NCBI GenBank assembly: GCA_011390165.1
Contig: JAABSV010000042.1
Location: 1-33,984, forward strand
Direction: 5' to 3'
Source: Desulfobulbaceae bacterium
Lineage (GTDB): Bacteria > Desulfobacterota > Desulfobulbia > Desulfobulbales > Desulfocapsaceae
Length of the DNA stretch: 33,984 nucleotides
This document shows positions 7,636 through 14,888 of this stretch, in pieces (the stretch's first letter is position 1; each line of letters starts with the position of its first letter). A program made the position numbers and the translations under genes. The notes beneath the pieces are model-generated. The model saw nothing but the letters and a program-made list of their open reading frames with translations. It did not search any database and was not told the DNA's origin.

Positions 7636-8973
7636 ATGCTCTCTTCTACTGAAAAGATACTGCTGCAAGAACTGCTCAGCCAGGCTCCGGTCCCGGAACA
7701 GACCATGAGCTACGATGAACTGATGGGCTTCATGTTCGGCCTGGCCATCACCCCGGTGCAGATCCCCGCCGACGAATGGATGGTGGCGATCTTCGGCGAC
7801 GATGCCTCCGGCATCTCTGCGCTTGACCAGGCACGTTCGATGGGCGCCATCCTCAACCAGGTGTTCGCCACCTTCATGGCGGCCAGGGAACGCGGCGATC
7901 TGCACTTTCCCTACCAGTTGGAGGCCCTGCAAGAGGAGGAGATCGAAGAGCTCCTCGCCTGGGTTTTCGGCTTCGAGGATGCGCTCGGCCTGCGGCCGGA
8001 GATCTGGGAGCCGGAACGGGAGATTGCCGGCTCACCCACCGAAGAACTGTATTTCAGCCTGATGGTGATCCAGGGCCTGGTCGATCCCGAGGAGGCCATG
8101 CCCTTCTTCGACACACTGCCAGACGAGATCCTGGCCCAAGCCTTCGCCCACTTCGACCCCACCGAGGGGGACCGGCAGCTGCAGATTCGCGCCTTTCTTC
8201 TCGCCACCCTGCCACTGGCGGTGAAAACTCTGCAGAACCATGCGACGGCGATGGCGGCCACCCTGCCGGCCAGCAAGCGGGCCTCCTTTGCCGTCGCCTT
8301 GACCCCGGCGAACTTTCCAGCCCCGGCGCCTCCTTGGGCCAAACCGCGAGGCAAGGTGATCAAGGTCGATTTCGGCAACTCGCGAGCCCCAGGCAAGGTC
8401 GCCGCGAAAAAGGTCATCTACCAGCTCAAGATCAGTCTGCAGGGGGCAAAGCCGCCCATCTGGCGACGGGCCCAGGTGCCCGGTTCTATCACCCTCGACG
8501 AGTTGCATGAGGTCATCCAGCACTGCATGGGCTGGATGGACTATCATCTGCACCAGTTCCAGATCGGCGACTTCCTTTACGGCCCGGAACTCGATGACAG
8601 CTGGGACAGCATTCCCACACGGCGCGAAGAGACTTATACCCTGCACCGCCTGGCCGATTCGCTCGCCCCGGCCTTTTATTACACCTACGATTTCGGTGAC
8701 GACTGGCGGCACCGGATCGTGGTGGAAAAGACCCTGCCGGCCAGTGACGGCAAACCATACCCGGTGCTGGTCAAGGGTAAGCGGGCCTGCCCGCCGGAAG
8801 ATGTGGGCGGCATCTGGGGCTACCAGCAATTCCTCGAAACCTACCAGGACCCCGATCATGAAGAGTACGCGGCGATGCGCGAATGGGCCGGGCCCGATTT
8901 CGACCCCGAACAGTTCAGCAAAGAGGAAATCGAGGAGATAAATCTCGGCCTCCGGCACTTCTTCGACCGATGA
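7636..8973 (+). CDS. UPF0149 (YecA-like) / pRiA4b ORF-3-like fusion protein
   Basis: The product is 445 residues. Residues about 1-190 resemble the UPF0149/YecA family (SYDELMGFMFGLAI near the start, then acidic helices with LLAWVFGFEDAL). After a basic Pro/Ala linker, residues about 260-445 match the plasmid pRiA4b ORF-3 family: PPIWRRAQVPGSITLDELHEVIQ, FYYTYDFGDDWRHRI and GKRACPPEDVGG are its hallmark blocks. I recognise both domains from memory. Neither has a firmly known activity; the ORF-3 domain is common in mobile elements, but this gene sits in an ordinary chromosomal stretch. The ribosome site is weak (only GAG before the ATG). It stands alone on the plus strand and converges on the YkgJ-like gene. 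The C-terminal YecA zinc motif (SEC-C type) is absent. Confidence 0.8.
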   Translation: MLSSTEKILLQELLSQAPVPEQTMSYDELMGFMFGLAITPVQIPADEWMVAIFGDDASGISALDQARSMGAILNQVFATFMAARERGDLHFPYQLEALQEEEIEELLAWVFGFEDALGLRPEIWEPEREIAGSPTEELYFSLMVIQGLVDPEEAMPFFDTLPDEILAQAFAHFDPTEGDRQLQIRAFLLATLPLAVKTLQNHATAMAATLPASKRASFAVALTPANFPAPAPPWAKPRGKVIKVDFGNSRAPGKVAAKKVIYQLKISLQGAKPPIWRRAQVPGSITLDELHEVIQHCMGWMDYHLHQFQIGDFLYGPELDDSWDSIPTRREETYTLHRLADSLAPAFYYTYDFGDDWRHRIVVEKTLPASDGKPYPVLVKGKRACPPEDVGGIWGYQQFLETYQDPDHEEYAAMREWAGPDFDPEQFSKEEIEEINLGLRHFFDR

Positions 8974-9049
8974 CCTGACCTCAGGCTACAACGAGTTGCC
9001 CCATGGCAAGCCTCAGTTGCGCCTGGCCGGCAACCAACTGGAGCTTGGA

Positions 9050-9718
9050 TCAGGCAGCCTTTGGCAGAGGGGGGGCGGCAAAGGGTGGCTCATCCGGAGG
9101 CTCGATGGGCAAGGCCCCGCTCCCTCGCTGTTGCCCAGCATCCAGGGCAAGGGCGATACCCACCTTTTGCAGGGCTTCTAGCAGCGCCCCGTTGATCGGC
9201 AGACGGATGGTTCCCAACCCTGGGTGAAGTGCGGTTATCCGCATCCCCGCTTCACTGAACAAGGGCAGCAAGGCCATCACCTTCTCATGCGAAGAGGAAG
9301 GATTTGTTCTTGGCAGCCCGGCCTGCCGCATCACCCGACACAGGGCCAGACGCGGCGTCCCGGCCCGATCAAGGTTCCCGGCAAAACCAAAGAGCCGGCA
9401 GACCACTGCCCGCTGGCCGTAGCAGGTACAGGACCAGGCGCCCGGCCCGGCCAGATCGGGGCGATGCAGGAGACACTCCCCTCGACCATCGATCTTTTCC
9501 AGTCGCTTGAGCAGCAATTCCGCCCGGTCGTCGGCAAACAGGACAAAGGCCAGCGGCAGCATCTCCAGCACGGTCGCCTCGACCTTCTCCGAAGCACAGC
9601 ATTCGCCACACCCCTCTGGGCAGTACAGACCGGAGGCGGCGGCAAAGGCTGCCACCTGGGCATCGAGTTCCGCATATATCGACAGCACCTCGGCTGCCAG
9701 GGATTTGAGCATGACCAT
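9050..9718 (-). CDS. YkgJ-family cysteine-cluster protein
   Basis: The protein is about 222 residues if it starts at the ATG at 9718, which follows an AAGAGAG stretch; a second ATG lies two codons on, and the frame opens much further upstream without a good start. Near residue 35 is the family's cysteine cluster C-P-E-G-C-G-E-C-C. Further cysteines follow in the middle (C-T-C-Y-G-Q, V-V-C-R-L-F-G, L-C-R-V-M). The family (UPF0153/YkgJ) is presumed to bind zinc or an Fe-S cluster; the biochemical role is unknown to me. The C-terminal 30 residues are Pro/Ala-rich and probably disordered. It lies 170 bases after the SnoaL-kinase gene on the same strand, but no functional link is evident. Confidence 0.75.
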   Translation of the reverse strand: MVMLKSLAAEVLSIYAELDAQVAAFAAASGLYCPEGCGECCASEKVEATVLEMLPLAFVLFADDRAELLLKRLEKIDGRGECLLHRPDLAGPGAWSCTCYGQRAVVCRLFGFAGNLDRAGTPRLALCRVMRQAGLPRTNPSSSHEKVMALLPLFSEAGMRITALHPGLGTIRLPINGALLEALQKVGIALALDAGQQRGSGALPIEPPDEPPFAAPPLPKAA

Positions 9719-9888
9719 TAGTTCTCTCTTCCAGCCCCCGCCAAATTCTTCTGAAGCTATTGATATCCAGGATATGGGCCATTTCCATTGGAGTTGTCTG
9801 TCCCTGACCAGATCGTCACCGAGAGCAACTGAACCGGAAATTAATCCTGCTATGAGTTTATGTAGGAGTAGATTGCTCAAGCAACATG

Positions 9889-11985
9889 TCAACTTTTAAG
9901 GGCCTCCCGCAGTTCTCCATCCAGGTCCTTCATTGAGAACGGTTTTTGGATGAAGTGTATCCCTTCGTCCAGAACGCCGTGATGAGCAATAACATCGGCG
10001 GTGTAGCCGGACATGAACAAAAGTTTGAGATCAGGATACAGAGATAACAAATTCCTTGCCAGATCACGGCCATTCATCTCCGGCATGACCACATCGGTCA
10101 TGAGAAGATGAATTTCGCCGACATGTTCCCGAGCCAGACGGATGGCTTCTCCCGGTGAAACTGCAGGCAGGACAGTATACCCCTGGTGTTCGAGCATCAC
10201 CTTGGTCATCTCAAGAATCATGGGTTCATCTTCCACCAGCAGGATGGTCTCGTGTCTGGTTGCAGCGGTTTTTGCCGCGCCAGGTTCGGGTGACCGATCA
10301 CCCTTGGGCAGGTATCGAGGCAGATACATTTTGAAGGTGGTGCCCTGACATGGCTCGCTGTAGACAGAGATAAAACCATTGTTCTGTTTGACTATGCCAT
10401 AGACTGTCGCCAGCCCCAGACCCGTTCCCTTACCCATCTCCTTGGTGGTGAAAAAAGGTTCGAACAAGTGTGAAAGCGTCTCGCGGTCCATGCCGCGACC
10501 GTTGTCGCTTAACGCCAGTAATACATACTCGCCGGGGACAAATCCTGCGTGTCCGGCGCAGTAGGTTTCATCAACAAACACGTTGTCAGTCTCGATGGTG
10601 ACCTTGCCTGCCACCCCGATGGCATCACGGGCGTTTATACATAGGTTGGCCAAAATCTGGTCGATCTGGCTGGGGTCCATTTTGATTGACCTCAGGCTCT
10701 TACCGGGTAACCAGACCAGATCGATATTTTCGCCGATGAGCCGTCGCAGCATGTTGAGCATGCTTGCCACGGTCTCGTTGAGGTCCAGAACCTTGGGGGC
10801 CACGGTCTGCTTACGAGCAAACGCCAGGAGTTGCCGGGTAAGATCTGCTGAACGTTGCGCGGCCTGTTGGATGCCTTGCAAAGCCGGATATATCGGCTGG
10901 TCTGCCCCCACTTGCTTAAGAACCAATTCCGTGTAGCCCAGAATCACCCCCAACATATTATTGAAGTCATGGGCGATACCACCGGCCAAACGGCCCACCG
11001 ATTCCATTTTCTGCACCTGAGTCAGTTGACTTTGCAGTTTGTCGGCCTCGGCCTCGGCCCTCTTGCGTTCCGTGATATCAAAACCAATCCCCATCAGATA
11101 GAGTTGCCCCTGTACCGCAAATTTGATACCGGTGAGGATGAAAGGCACCGGACATCCGTCTTTTGTCAAAAGAGCCGCTTCAATGGAAGCACTGCCCTGC
11201 GTCATCGCTACTTCAACTGCCTTCAATACCGAGTCGTTGGCTTCGGGCACATGCCAATCTGTAATATGACGCCCTTTGATCTCGCCAATCCCGTAACCGA
11301 GGAGCGATTCGTGCTCCCTGTTCCAAAGAATCAATTTCAATTCTGGATACGTGTACAGGTAGAAGATGCCGGGCAAACTCTCGATTACTGATTTCGAAAA
11401 AAGTTGCTCCCGTCGCAATGCCTTCTCGGTCTGCTTGTGCTCTTCAATCTCTTGGGCAAGTTTCTCGTTTGTCTGACGCAGGTTGTCGTTTGCCTCGGAA
11501 AGCTGAGTCGTTCTTTCGGCGACCAGCTTTTCCAAGAACTGGTTCCGATCCACCAGTTCCTTCATCGGATAGATTTCACCTTCCCGAACCAGATGGTAGG
11601 GAATGGATATACTGCTATGCGAAATTTTCCAACCTTCTAATTCTAAACGAAAAATCAAGACAAGACGGGCAATTTCATTTGACAGGATATGGTCTTTGAT
11701 TGGCAGATGTATGGTAAAAAAGCCGGTCGTCACAGCAATCGTATCGGCCAGTGACTGGATGGTTAGATCCTTAAGTTCGATGCGGATCGGCTCTTTTATC
11801 TGGGCGAAGTCCTGGCGGGTAATCGCAACCCATTCTTCTCTGTTTTTTACCAGAAAATCCCCGCCTCCAGTAAAGCCTGAAAAATCCTCACTGAAATGCG
11901 TGGTGAGTCGATCATCGCGGCCTGCATACATCCGCAGGTAGTCATCAAACAGTTGACGAATTATTTGGTAATCCTTTGTGTCCAT
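9889..11985 (-). CDS. Soluble hybrid histidine kinase with SnoaL/NTF2-like N-terminal domain
   Basis: This 698-residue protein has no membrane segment. Residues about 1-130 form an NTF2/SnoaL-like fold (short helices, FSEDFSGFTGGG, then strands ending in GWKISHSSISIPY), often found as a small-molecule pocket. A coiled coil covers about 143-198 and a PAS domain about 195-308 (ending DITERKRAEAEADKL). HisKA carries His339 in GGIAHDFNN, the HATPase has N-box N-L-C-I-N-A-R-D-A and GTGLGLA, and a C-terminal receiver has phospho-acceptor Asp631 in MTDVVMPE, with Lys681 in the conserved K-P. It likely senses a cytosolic signal through the NTF2-like and/or PAS domain. No response-regulator gene lies beside it. 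The start codon lacks a clear Shine-Dalgarno. Confidence 0.9.
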   Translation of the reverse strand: MDTKDYQIIRQLFDDYLRMYAGRDDRLTTHFSEDFSGFTGGGDFLVKNREEWVAITRQDFAQIKEPIRIELKDLTIQSLADTIAVTTGFFTIHLPIKDHILSNEIARLVLIFRLELEGWKISHSSISIPYHLVREGEIYPMKELVDRNQFLEKLVAERTTQLSEANDNLRQTNEKLAQEIEEHKQTEKALRREQLFSKSVIESLPGIFYLYTYPELKLILWNREHESLLGYGIGEIKGRHITDWHVPEANDSVLKAVEVAMTQGSASIEAALLTKDGCPVPFILTGIKFAVQGQLYLMGIGFDITERKRAEAEADKLQSQLTQVQKMESVGRLAGGIAHDFNNMLGVILGYTELVLKQVGADQPIYPALQGIQQAAQRSADLTRQLLAFARKQTVAPKVLDLNETVASMLNMLRRLIGENIDLVWLPGKSLRSIKMDPSQIDQILANLCINARDAIGVAGKVTIETDNVFVDETYCAGHAGFVPGEYVLLALSDNGRGMDRETLSHLFEPFFTTKEMGKGTGLGLATVYGIVKQNNGFISVYSEPCQGTTFKMYLPRYLPKGDRSPEPGAAKTAATRHETILLVEDEPMILEMTKVMLEHQGYTVLPAVSPGEAIRLAREHVGEIHLLMTDVVMPEMNGRDLARNLLSLYPDLKLLFMSGYTADVIAHHGVLDEGIHFIQKPFSMKDLDGELREALKS

Positions 11986-12159
11986 TGATCGAATGTAGTT
12001 GTTTCAAATGGGATTTTCGGATGCCGATACAGAAGTGGTACCAAAACTCAGACCACCAGGCCCGATTTTATAGTTGCGCCAAACGGTTCCATCACCGCCC
12101 TCCTCTGTGTCAATGTGCTTACTCAGTTCTTCCCCTGAATTTTGCTGGACAGACCAAGC
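11986..12159. other. Intergenic stretch upstream of the SnoaL-kinase gene
   Basis: These bases lie between the kinase start and the small candidate frame ending at 12160. They are less GC-rich than the surrounding genes. I see no clear promoter hexamers, terminator or open frame. A promoter for the kinase is expected here but I cannot place it. Together with 12160-12320 this forms a 335-base gap between recognised genes. Confidence 0.4.
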
Positions 12160-12324
12160 TCAAAAATTACCCGGCTGCTGCCAGAACAAATAAATAATTG
12201 ATTTAATTAATTTAATTGATTTTTTGCCGTTTTTCAGACCATAAAGCATTTTCTTAGCTGCCACCAGAGGGCATTCGAGTTCTTCGGCGTTGTTTACCAG
12301 GGGCTGCAGGAGAAAAAGTTTCAC
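12160..12324 (-). CDS. Candidate small protein (54 residues) overlapping the acetyltransferase stop
   Basis: A GTG at 12324 overlaps the acetyltransferase stop codon in a GTGA arrangement and opens a 54-codon frame. The product would start V-K-L-F-L-L-Q-P-L and end in a lysine/isoleucine-rich stretch (KSIKLIKSIIYLFW). I do not recognise it. The overlap is the kind seen in coupled genes, but the 3' half lies in an AT-rich run (about 12185-12235) with repeated TTAATT, so the lysines and isoleucines may simply reflect base composition. It could be a real small gene, a degraded longer gene, or chance. Confidence 0.25.
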   Translation of the reverse strand: MKLFLLQPLVNNAEELECPLVAAKKMLYGLKNGKKSIKLIKSIIYLFWQQPGNF

Positions 12325-13319
12325 CAGTCCGAATCTAAATAGCTCCCAGCCCATTGCGTCGGATTGGAGGGCAGGCCGGCTTCCTCTAGTTTGAAGGCAA
12401 ACATCGTCCCGCCCGACGGCCGGGTGATCGCCCCCAAGGTGGGCATAATATCCTCCATCAGGTTTCCATAGAGCAGCCAGACGTCCACCGTATCGCAGAG
12501 CCGCTCGCGATAAAGGTGCCGAAGGAAGGTGGCGGCGTAACGTCGTTCTGGCCGTGCGCAGCGGAACTCGACCACCTCCCAGGAGTCCGGCACCACCTTC
12601 ACAATTGCATATCCAGCAATCTCGCTCTTCTCCCACAACAGGAAAACCCGCATGTCGTCGCGCGGATTGTCGCAGACACGCCAGTTGAGGAATCGGGCCG
12701 AGCGGTCGCCGCAGACCCTGCCCTCGGGGTTGAAGCAGTTCATGTCGGTGGGAAAACGCTCGACCCGTTTGACAGTGATGGCGTCATCCGCGCCGGCAAA
12801 GAGTGCTTTGCGTATCAGGCCCCAGAATGGGGTCAGAATCGACACCAGTATCGCTCCCGCTTTCAGCTTGCGCAGTTTGTGCGGAGTTAGCAGGTAGGTC
12901 CTCAGATAGAAGTCCGCTAGCTTGCGCCAGCCGGCATTCTCGAATGCCTTCTTGCTACCGGGCAGAACCGGGTAGCCTAGATAAAAGCAGTTATCCATAG
13001 CGCCATCCGGGCGTGTTCCGATGACGAACGCCATCACGTCGTTGAACAATCCCTTGCCCCGGATGGCGTGGCCCATAAGGGCGTCTACCGCCTGCACGCA
13101 CGTTAGCTTGCGGCCGCCGTGCCTGAACGGCTGAGCCATCAGCGCCACTGTCCCGACCAACTGATCGTCCTCCACGAGCTTGAAAACTAGCTCCTGGCCA
13201 AAAGGATTTTCCAGGTGCTTCCAGTCGAACCAGCGCCGCTCCTTCAGCGCGAAATCGTACTCGCGAAAGAGAGCGATAATAGCATCATACTCGTCTGGGC
13301 GCGCTCGGATAATCTCCAT
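12321..13319 (-). CDS. GNAT-family N-acetyltransferase
   Basis: A 332-residue protein. The N-terminal half fits a GNAT fold: MEIIRARPDEYDAIIALF opens the first strand and helix, a strand VFKLVEDDQLVGTVALM follows, and the acetyl-CoA loop region is V-D-A-L-M-G-H-A-I-R-G-K-G-L-F-N near residue 85. A second region (residues about 215-330, with RFLNWRVCDNP and a strand around FLLWEKSEIAGYAIVKV) may be a second GNAT-like half, as in tandem-GNAT proteins. The substrate is unknown. The ATG at 13319 follows AAAGG and TAGGA stretches. The gene stands between a kinase and toxin/IS remnants, beside a tRNA gene, so it may be horizontally acquired; that is inference. Confidence 0.75.
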   Translation of the reverse strand: MEIIRARPDEYDAIIALFREYDFALKERRWFDWKHLENPFGQELVFKLVEDDQLVGTVALMAQPFRHGGRKLTCVQAVDALMGHAIRGKGLFNDVMAFVIGTRPDGAMDNCFYLGYPVLPGSKKAFENAGWRKLADFYLRTYLLTPHKLRKLKAGAILVSILTPFWGLIRKALFAGADDAITVKRVERFPTDMNCFNPEGRVCGDRSARFLNWRVCDNPRDDMRVFLLWEKSEIAGYAIVKVVPDSWEVVEFRCARPERRYAATFLRHLYRERLCDTVDVWLLYGNLMEDIMPTLGAITRPSGGTMFAFKLEEAGLPSNPTQWAGSYLDSDW

Positions 13320-13514
13320 TCCTAAAACCTTTCAACAAGCAAGTGGCGGTTGATCAGGAAGCGGGTCACATCAAGCGATGTCATAGCCACCCACCATGAT
13401 ATGTGACAGACGGAAGGGGGCATGAGCCGGACCTATCAGTTCCATGTAACATTCAATAATTCGTATTTTTGTCGAATCGTGTATAATGTCAGTACCATCC
13501 ATCAGGTGGCTGCC
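13320..13514. other. Non-coding stretch between the acetyltransferase gene and the IS630 remnant
   Basis: No convincing gene is visible. There is a TATAAT hexamer at about 13483-13488 shortly upstream of the transposase stump, possibly a relic of the element's promoter, but I see no matching -35 hexamer at the right distance. The rest holds short stops in all frames. It presumably contains the promoter of the minus-strand acetyltransferase. Confidence 0.4.
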
Positions 13515-13710
13515 ATGTCACCACGATATCGAGTTACGCTGACTGAAAAGGAACGCAATAAATGAGAAGCTTTCACCCGAAATTGCAAAACGCCGGCCAA
13601 AAAAATCATCCATGCCCGGGCGTTGTTGCTCTGTAATGCGGGTGAAAACGACCCCGCCTGGAAGTTGCTGACATTGCGTCGGCTCTTGGCATTACCAAAA
13701 TGGTGTAGCG
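13515..13710 (+). pseudogene. IS630-family transposase, N-terminal remnant
   Basis: Starting at the ATG at 13515 the frame reads M-S-P-R-Y-R-V-T-L-T-E-K-E-R-N-K, then a TGA, then E-A-F-T-R-N-C-K-T-P-A-K-K-I-I-H-A-R-A-L-L-L, a cysteine, N-A-G-E-N-D-P-A-W-K. A one-base shift near 13662 restores A-D-I-A-S-A-L-G-I-T. This is the start of the helix-turn-helix region of IS630-type transposases as I remember it (K-I-x-H-A-R-A-L-L-L is the strong cue). It therefore carries an in-frame stop and a frameshift, and the remaining ~280 residues, including the DDE core, are absent. No terminal inverted repeats were found. It ends about ten bases from the truncated darG stub. Confidence 0.7.
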
Positions 13711-13717
13711 GAAATAT

Positions 13718-13756
13718 TCATGGAAGTTGAACGTCTCCTCGTTTCAACTCAATCAT
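13718..13756 (-). pseudogene. darG-like antitoxin, first codons only
   Basis: Eighteen bases after the darT-like stop, a strong ribosome site (AAGGTGAGGTG) precedes an ATG at 13756 that reads M-I-E-L-K-R-G-D-V-Q-L-P and then stops (13718-13720). DarG macrodomain antitoxins begin with M-I-x-x-x-x-G-[DN]-[LIV]-L-type sequence, and darG normally follows darT directly. Only about ten codons match; beyond them the sequence runs into the IS630 remnant. The identification depends mainly on position and on the darT relic. Confidence 0.5.
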
Positions 13757-13774
13757 GCTGTCACCTCACCTTGA

Positions 13775-14240
13775 TCAGTAATACCATGATCTTTCAACGG
13801 ACACGACAGGTTTATGCCGTGCCTGCTGAAGGTTCATGTTTGCCTGATTCTGCCGCATACTATCAATAACTCCAATCCTTTCAATAAGATGCAACGGAAA
13901 GGTGTCATATGCCAAGAACTCTGCCTGTTTACCTTCCTTGATGAGAGAATCCCAAAAGTCAGTTGCCGAAACAGCATCCCAGGCGATTTTGTAGCGCATG
14001 ATGGAGCGGGGACAGAAGTAAAATGGAATAGATTCAGCAAACTTGGTAGCCGGGGGATTGGGTACCTCGATATCAGACAACCGTCGTCTTTTTATCTCGG
14101 GCATGCCGATGGCTTTCTGGTCCTGTCCCTGTTTGAACCGCCGCCCGTCCGATCCTATGCACTCCGCAGCAAGAATGGAGACTAGGTTCTCTATATGAGT
14201 GATATGGCAAATTTAGGGCCGTACCGGGAGGTGGTATCAT
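13775..14240 (-). pseudogene. DarT-type DNA ADP-ribosyltransferase toxin, frameshifted and internally deleted
   Basis: Read on the minus strand, an ATG at 14240 gives M-I-P-P-P-G-T-A-L-N-L-P-Y. A frameshift near 14204 then moves to H-I-T-H-I-E-N-L-V-S-I-L, G-M-P-E-I-K-R-R-R-L and IPFYFCPRSIMRYKI, all typical of the N-terminal half of DarT (DUF4433). At about 13984 the text jumps to A-W-D-A-V-S-A-T-D-F-W-D, KQAEFLAYDTFPLHLIERIGV and a C-terminal S-W-Y-Y. Compared with the family as I remember it, about 60 residues between these blocks are missing. The glutamate of K-Q-A-E-F, expected to be catalytic, remains. DarT modifies thymidine in single-stranded DNA; this copy is almost certainly dead. 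The downstream frame alone looks like a 109-residue protein and would be annotated as hypothetical. Confidence 0.75.
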
Positions 14241-14405
14241 GATGCTGTCGTACTTTTTATCGGCAAAATAACCTCATTTATGAGGGTCTAGATTTCAGCC
14301 GCGACTGGACCGGGACAAGCCCAGGCCAAAATTTTTGAAGAGGCTTGGATATCTCAAGCCTTAATCTCTCTGGCACCATTACACAGAAATTATACGGAAG
14401 GAAAA
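14241..14405. other. Intergenic stretch with two short inverted repeats
   Basis: No gene is visible between the darT relic and the terminator next to the tRNA. Two perfect dyads occur: CCTCAT-TT-ATGAGG at 14272-14285, and AGGCTTG-N7-CAAGCCT at 14341-14361. Neither is followed by a U-run in either direction. They may be remnants of the decayed element or backup folding signals for tRNA transcription. Confidence 0.4.
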
Positions 14406-14439
14406 CAAGGGGTTGCAAGCCAAAGCCGGCAACCCCTTG
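14400..14439 (-). terminator. Intrinsic terminator downstream of tRNA-Arg
   Basis: CAAGGGGTTGC (14406-14416) and GCAACCCCTTG (14429-14439) form an exact 11-bp stem around a 12-base loop. Read on the minus strand the stem is followed by TTTTCCTTCC, and it begins eight bases past the tRNA 3' end, as expected for a tRNA terminator. On the plus strand it is followed by TTTTAATT, so it may act in both directions. Confidence 0.8.
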
Positions 14440-14446
14440 TTTTAAT

Positions 14447-14522
14447 TGGTACCCTCGGCGCGAATCGAACGCGCGACACCAGGATTAGGAATCCTGTGCT
14501 CTATCCCCTGAGCTACGAGGGC
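14447..14522 (-). tRNA. tRNA-Arg (anticodon CCU)
   Basis: The minus strand folds as a standard 76-base cloverleaf: acceptor GCCCTCG with CGAGGGT (a G-U pair at the end), D-arm GCTC/GAGC, anticodon arm CAGGA-TTCCTAA-TCCTG with anticodon CCT, a five-base variable loop, and T-arm GCGCG-TTCGATT-CGCGC. The discriminator base is A and the CCA end is encoded. CCU reads the rare AGG arginine codon. A strong terminator follows. The bases downstream of its 3' end hold decayed mobile-element and toxin genes, in keeping with the known use of tRNA 3' ends as integration sites. Confidence 0.97.
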
Positions 14523-14888
14523 TGATTGTTTGGCGAAGAGGCCGGGGTGCCGATGCACCTGGGCACGCCGATCAGACATACCTGGCCGCTTGATGGCGAA
14601 GCCGGGTAGTGGAATCGGCGGCTATAATACCTGGCCGGGAGTAAAGCGCAATCATTTTTCACCGCCGTCCTTCAGCCTGCCCCTACCCGGCACCGTCTGA
14701 GTTTTCGAGCGGCATTTTCGGCGACTATTTTTGCCGGAATTTTTGCGGCAAGTTCCTCAGGCCCTTATTCAGTCGCATTCTCAAGCCCATATCCAAGCTT
14801 CCCCCAGGCCCATTTCCAGGCCCATTTCCAGGCCCTTTTTCAGGTCTGCTTGCCGGCGGCCCTTTCGCCAGCCTTTCTGCCGGCGGCA
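14523..14888. other. Intergenic region between tRNA-Arg and glgC
   Basis: This 366-base gap holds the degenerate 12-bp repeat array (14758-14852) and little else. No clear terminator follows the glgC stop and no convincing tRNA promoter hexamers were found on the minus strand. A short imperfect dyad (TTGCCG...CGGCAA, about 14731-14751) has A-rich rather than U-rich flanks in the glgC direction, so it is not a classical terminator for that gene. Confidence 0.45.
14758..14852. repeat. Degenerate 12-bp tandem repeat, about eight copies
   Basis: The unit CAGGCCCATTTC occurs twice exactly (14805-14816 and 14817-14828). Flanking units diverge: CAGGCCCTTATT (14758), CAGTCGCATTCT (14770), CAAGCCCATATC (14782), an 11-base CAAGCTTCCCC (14794), CAGGCCCTTTTT (14829) and CAGGTCTGCTTG (14841). 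On the minus strand the unit would encode a four-residue G-N-G-P-type repeat in a frame that lies one shift off the glgC frame and stays open to 14725. It looks like a decaying minisatellite just past the glgC stop. Confidence 0.6.

Noticed and set aside
12185..12235. AT-rich patch with repeated TTAATT as a replication origin or integration-host-factor site
   Set aside because: Too short, with no DnaA-box cluster or other origin features nearby.
14272..14361. Two short dyads near the tRNA as attachment-site core or IS ends
   Set aside because: They do not match the tRNA 3' end or each other and no duplicated flanks are seen.
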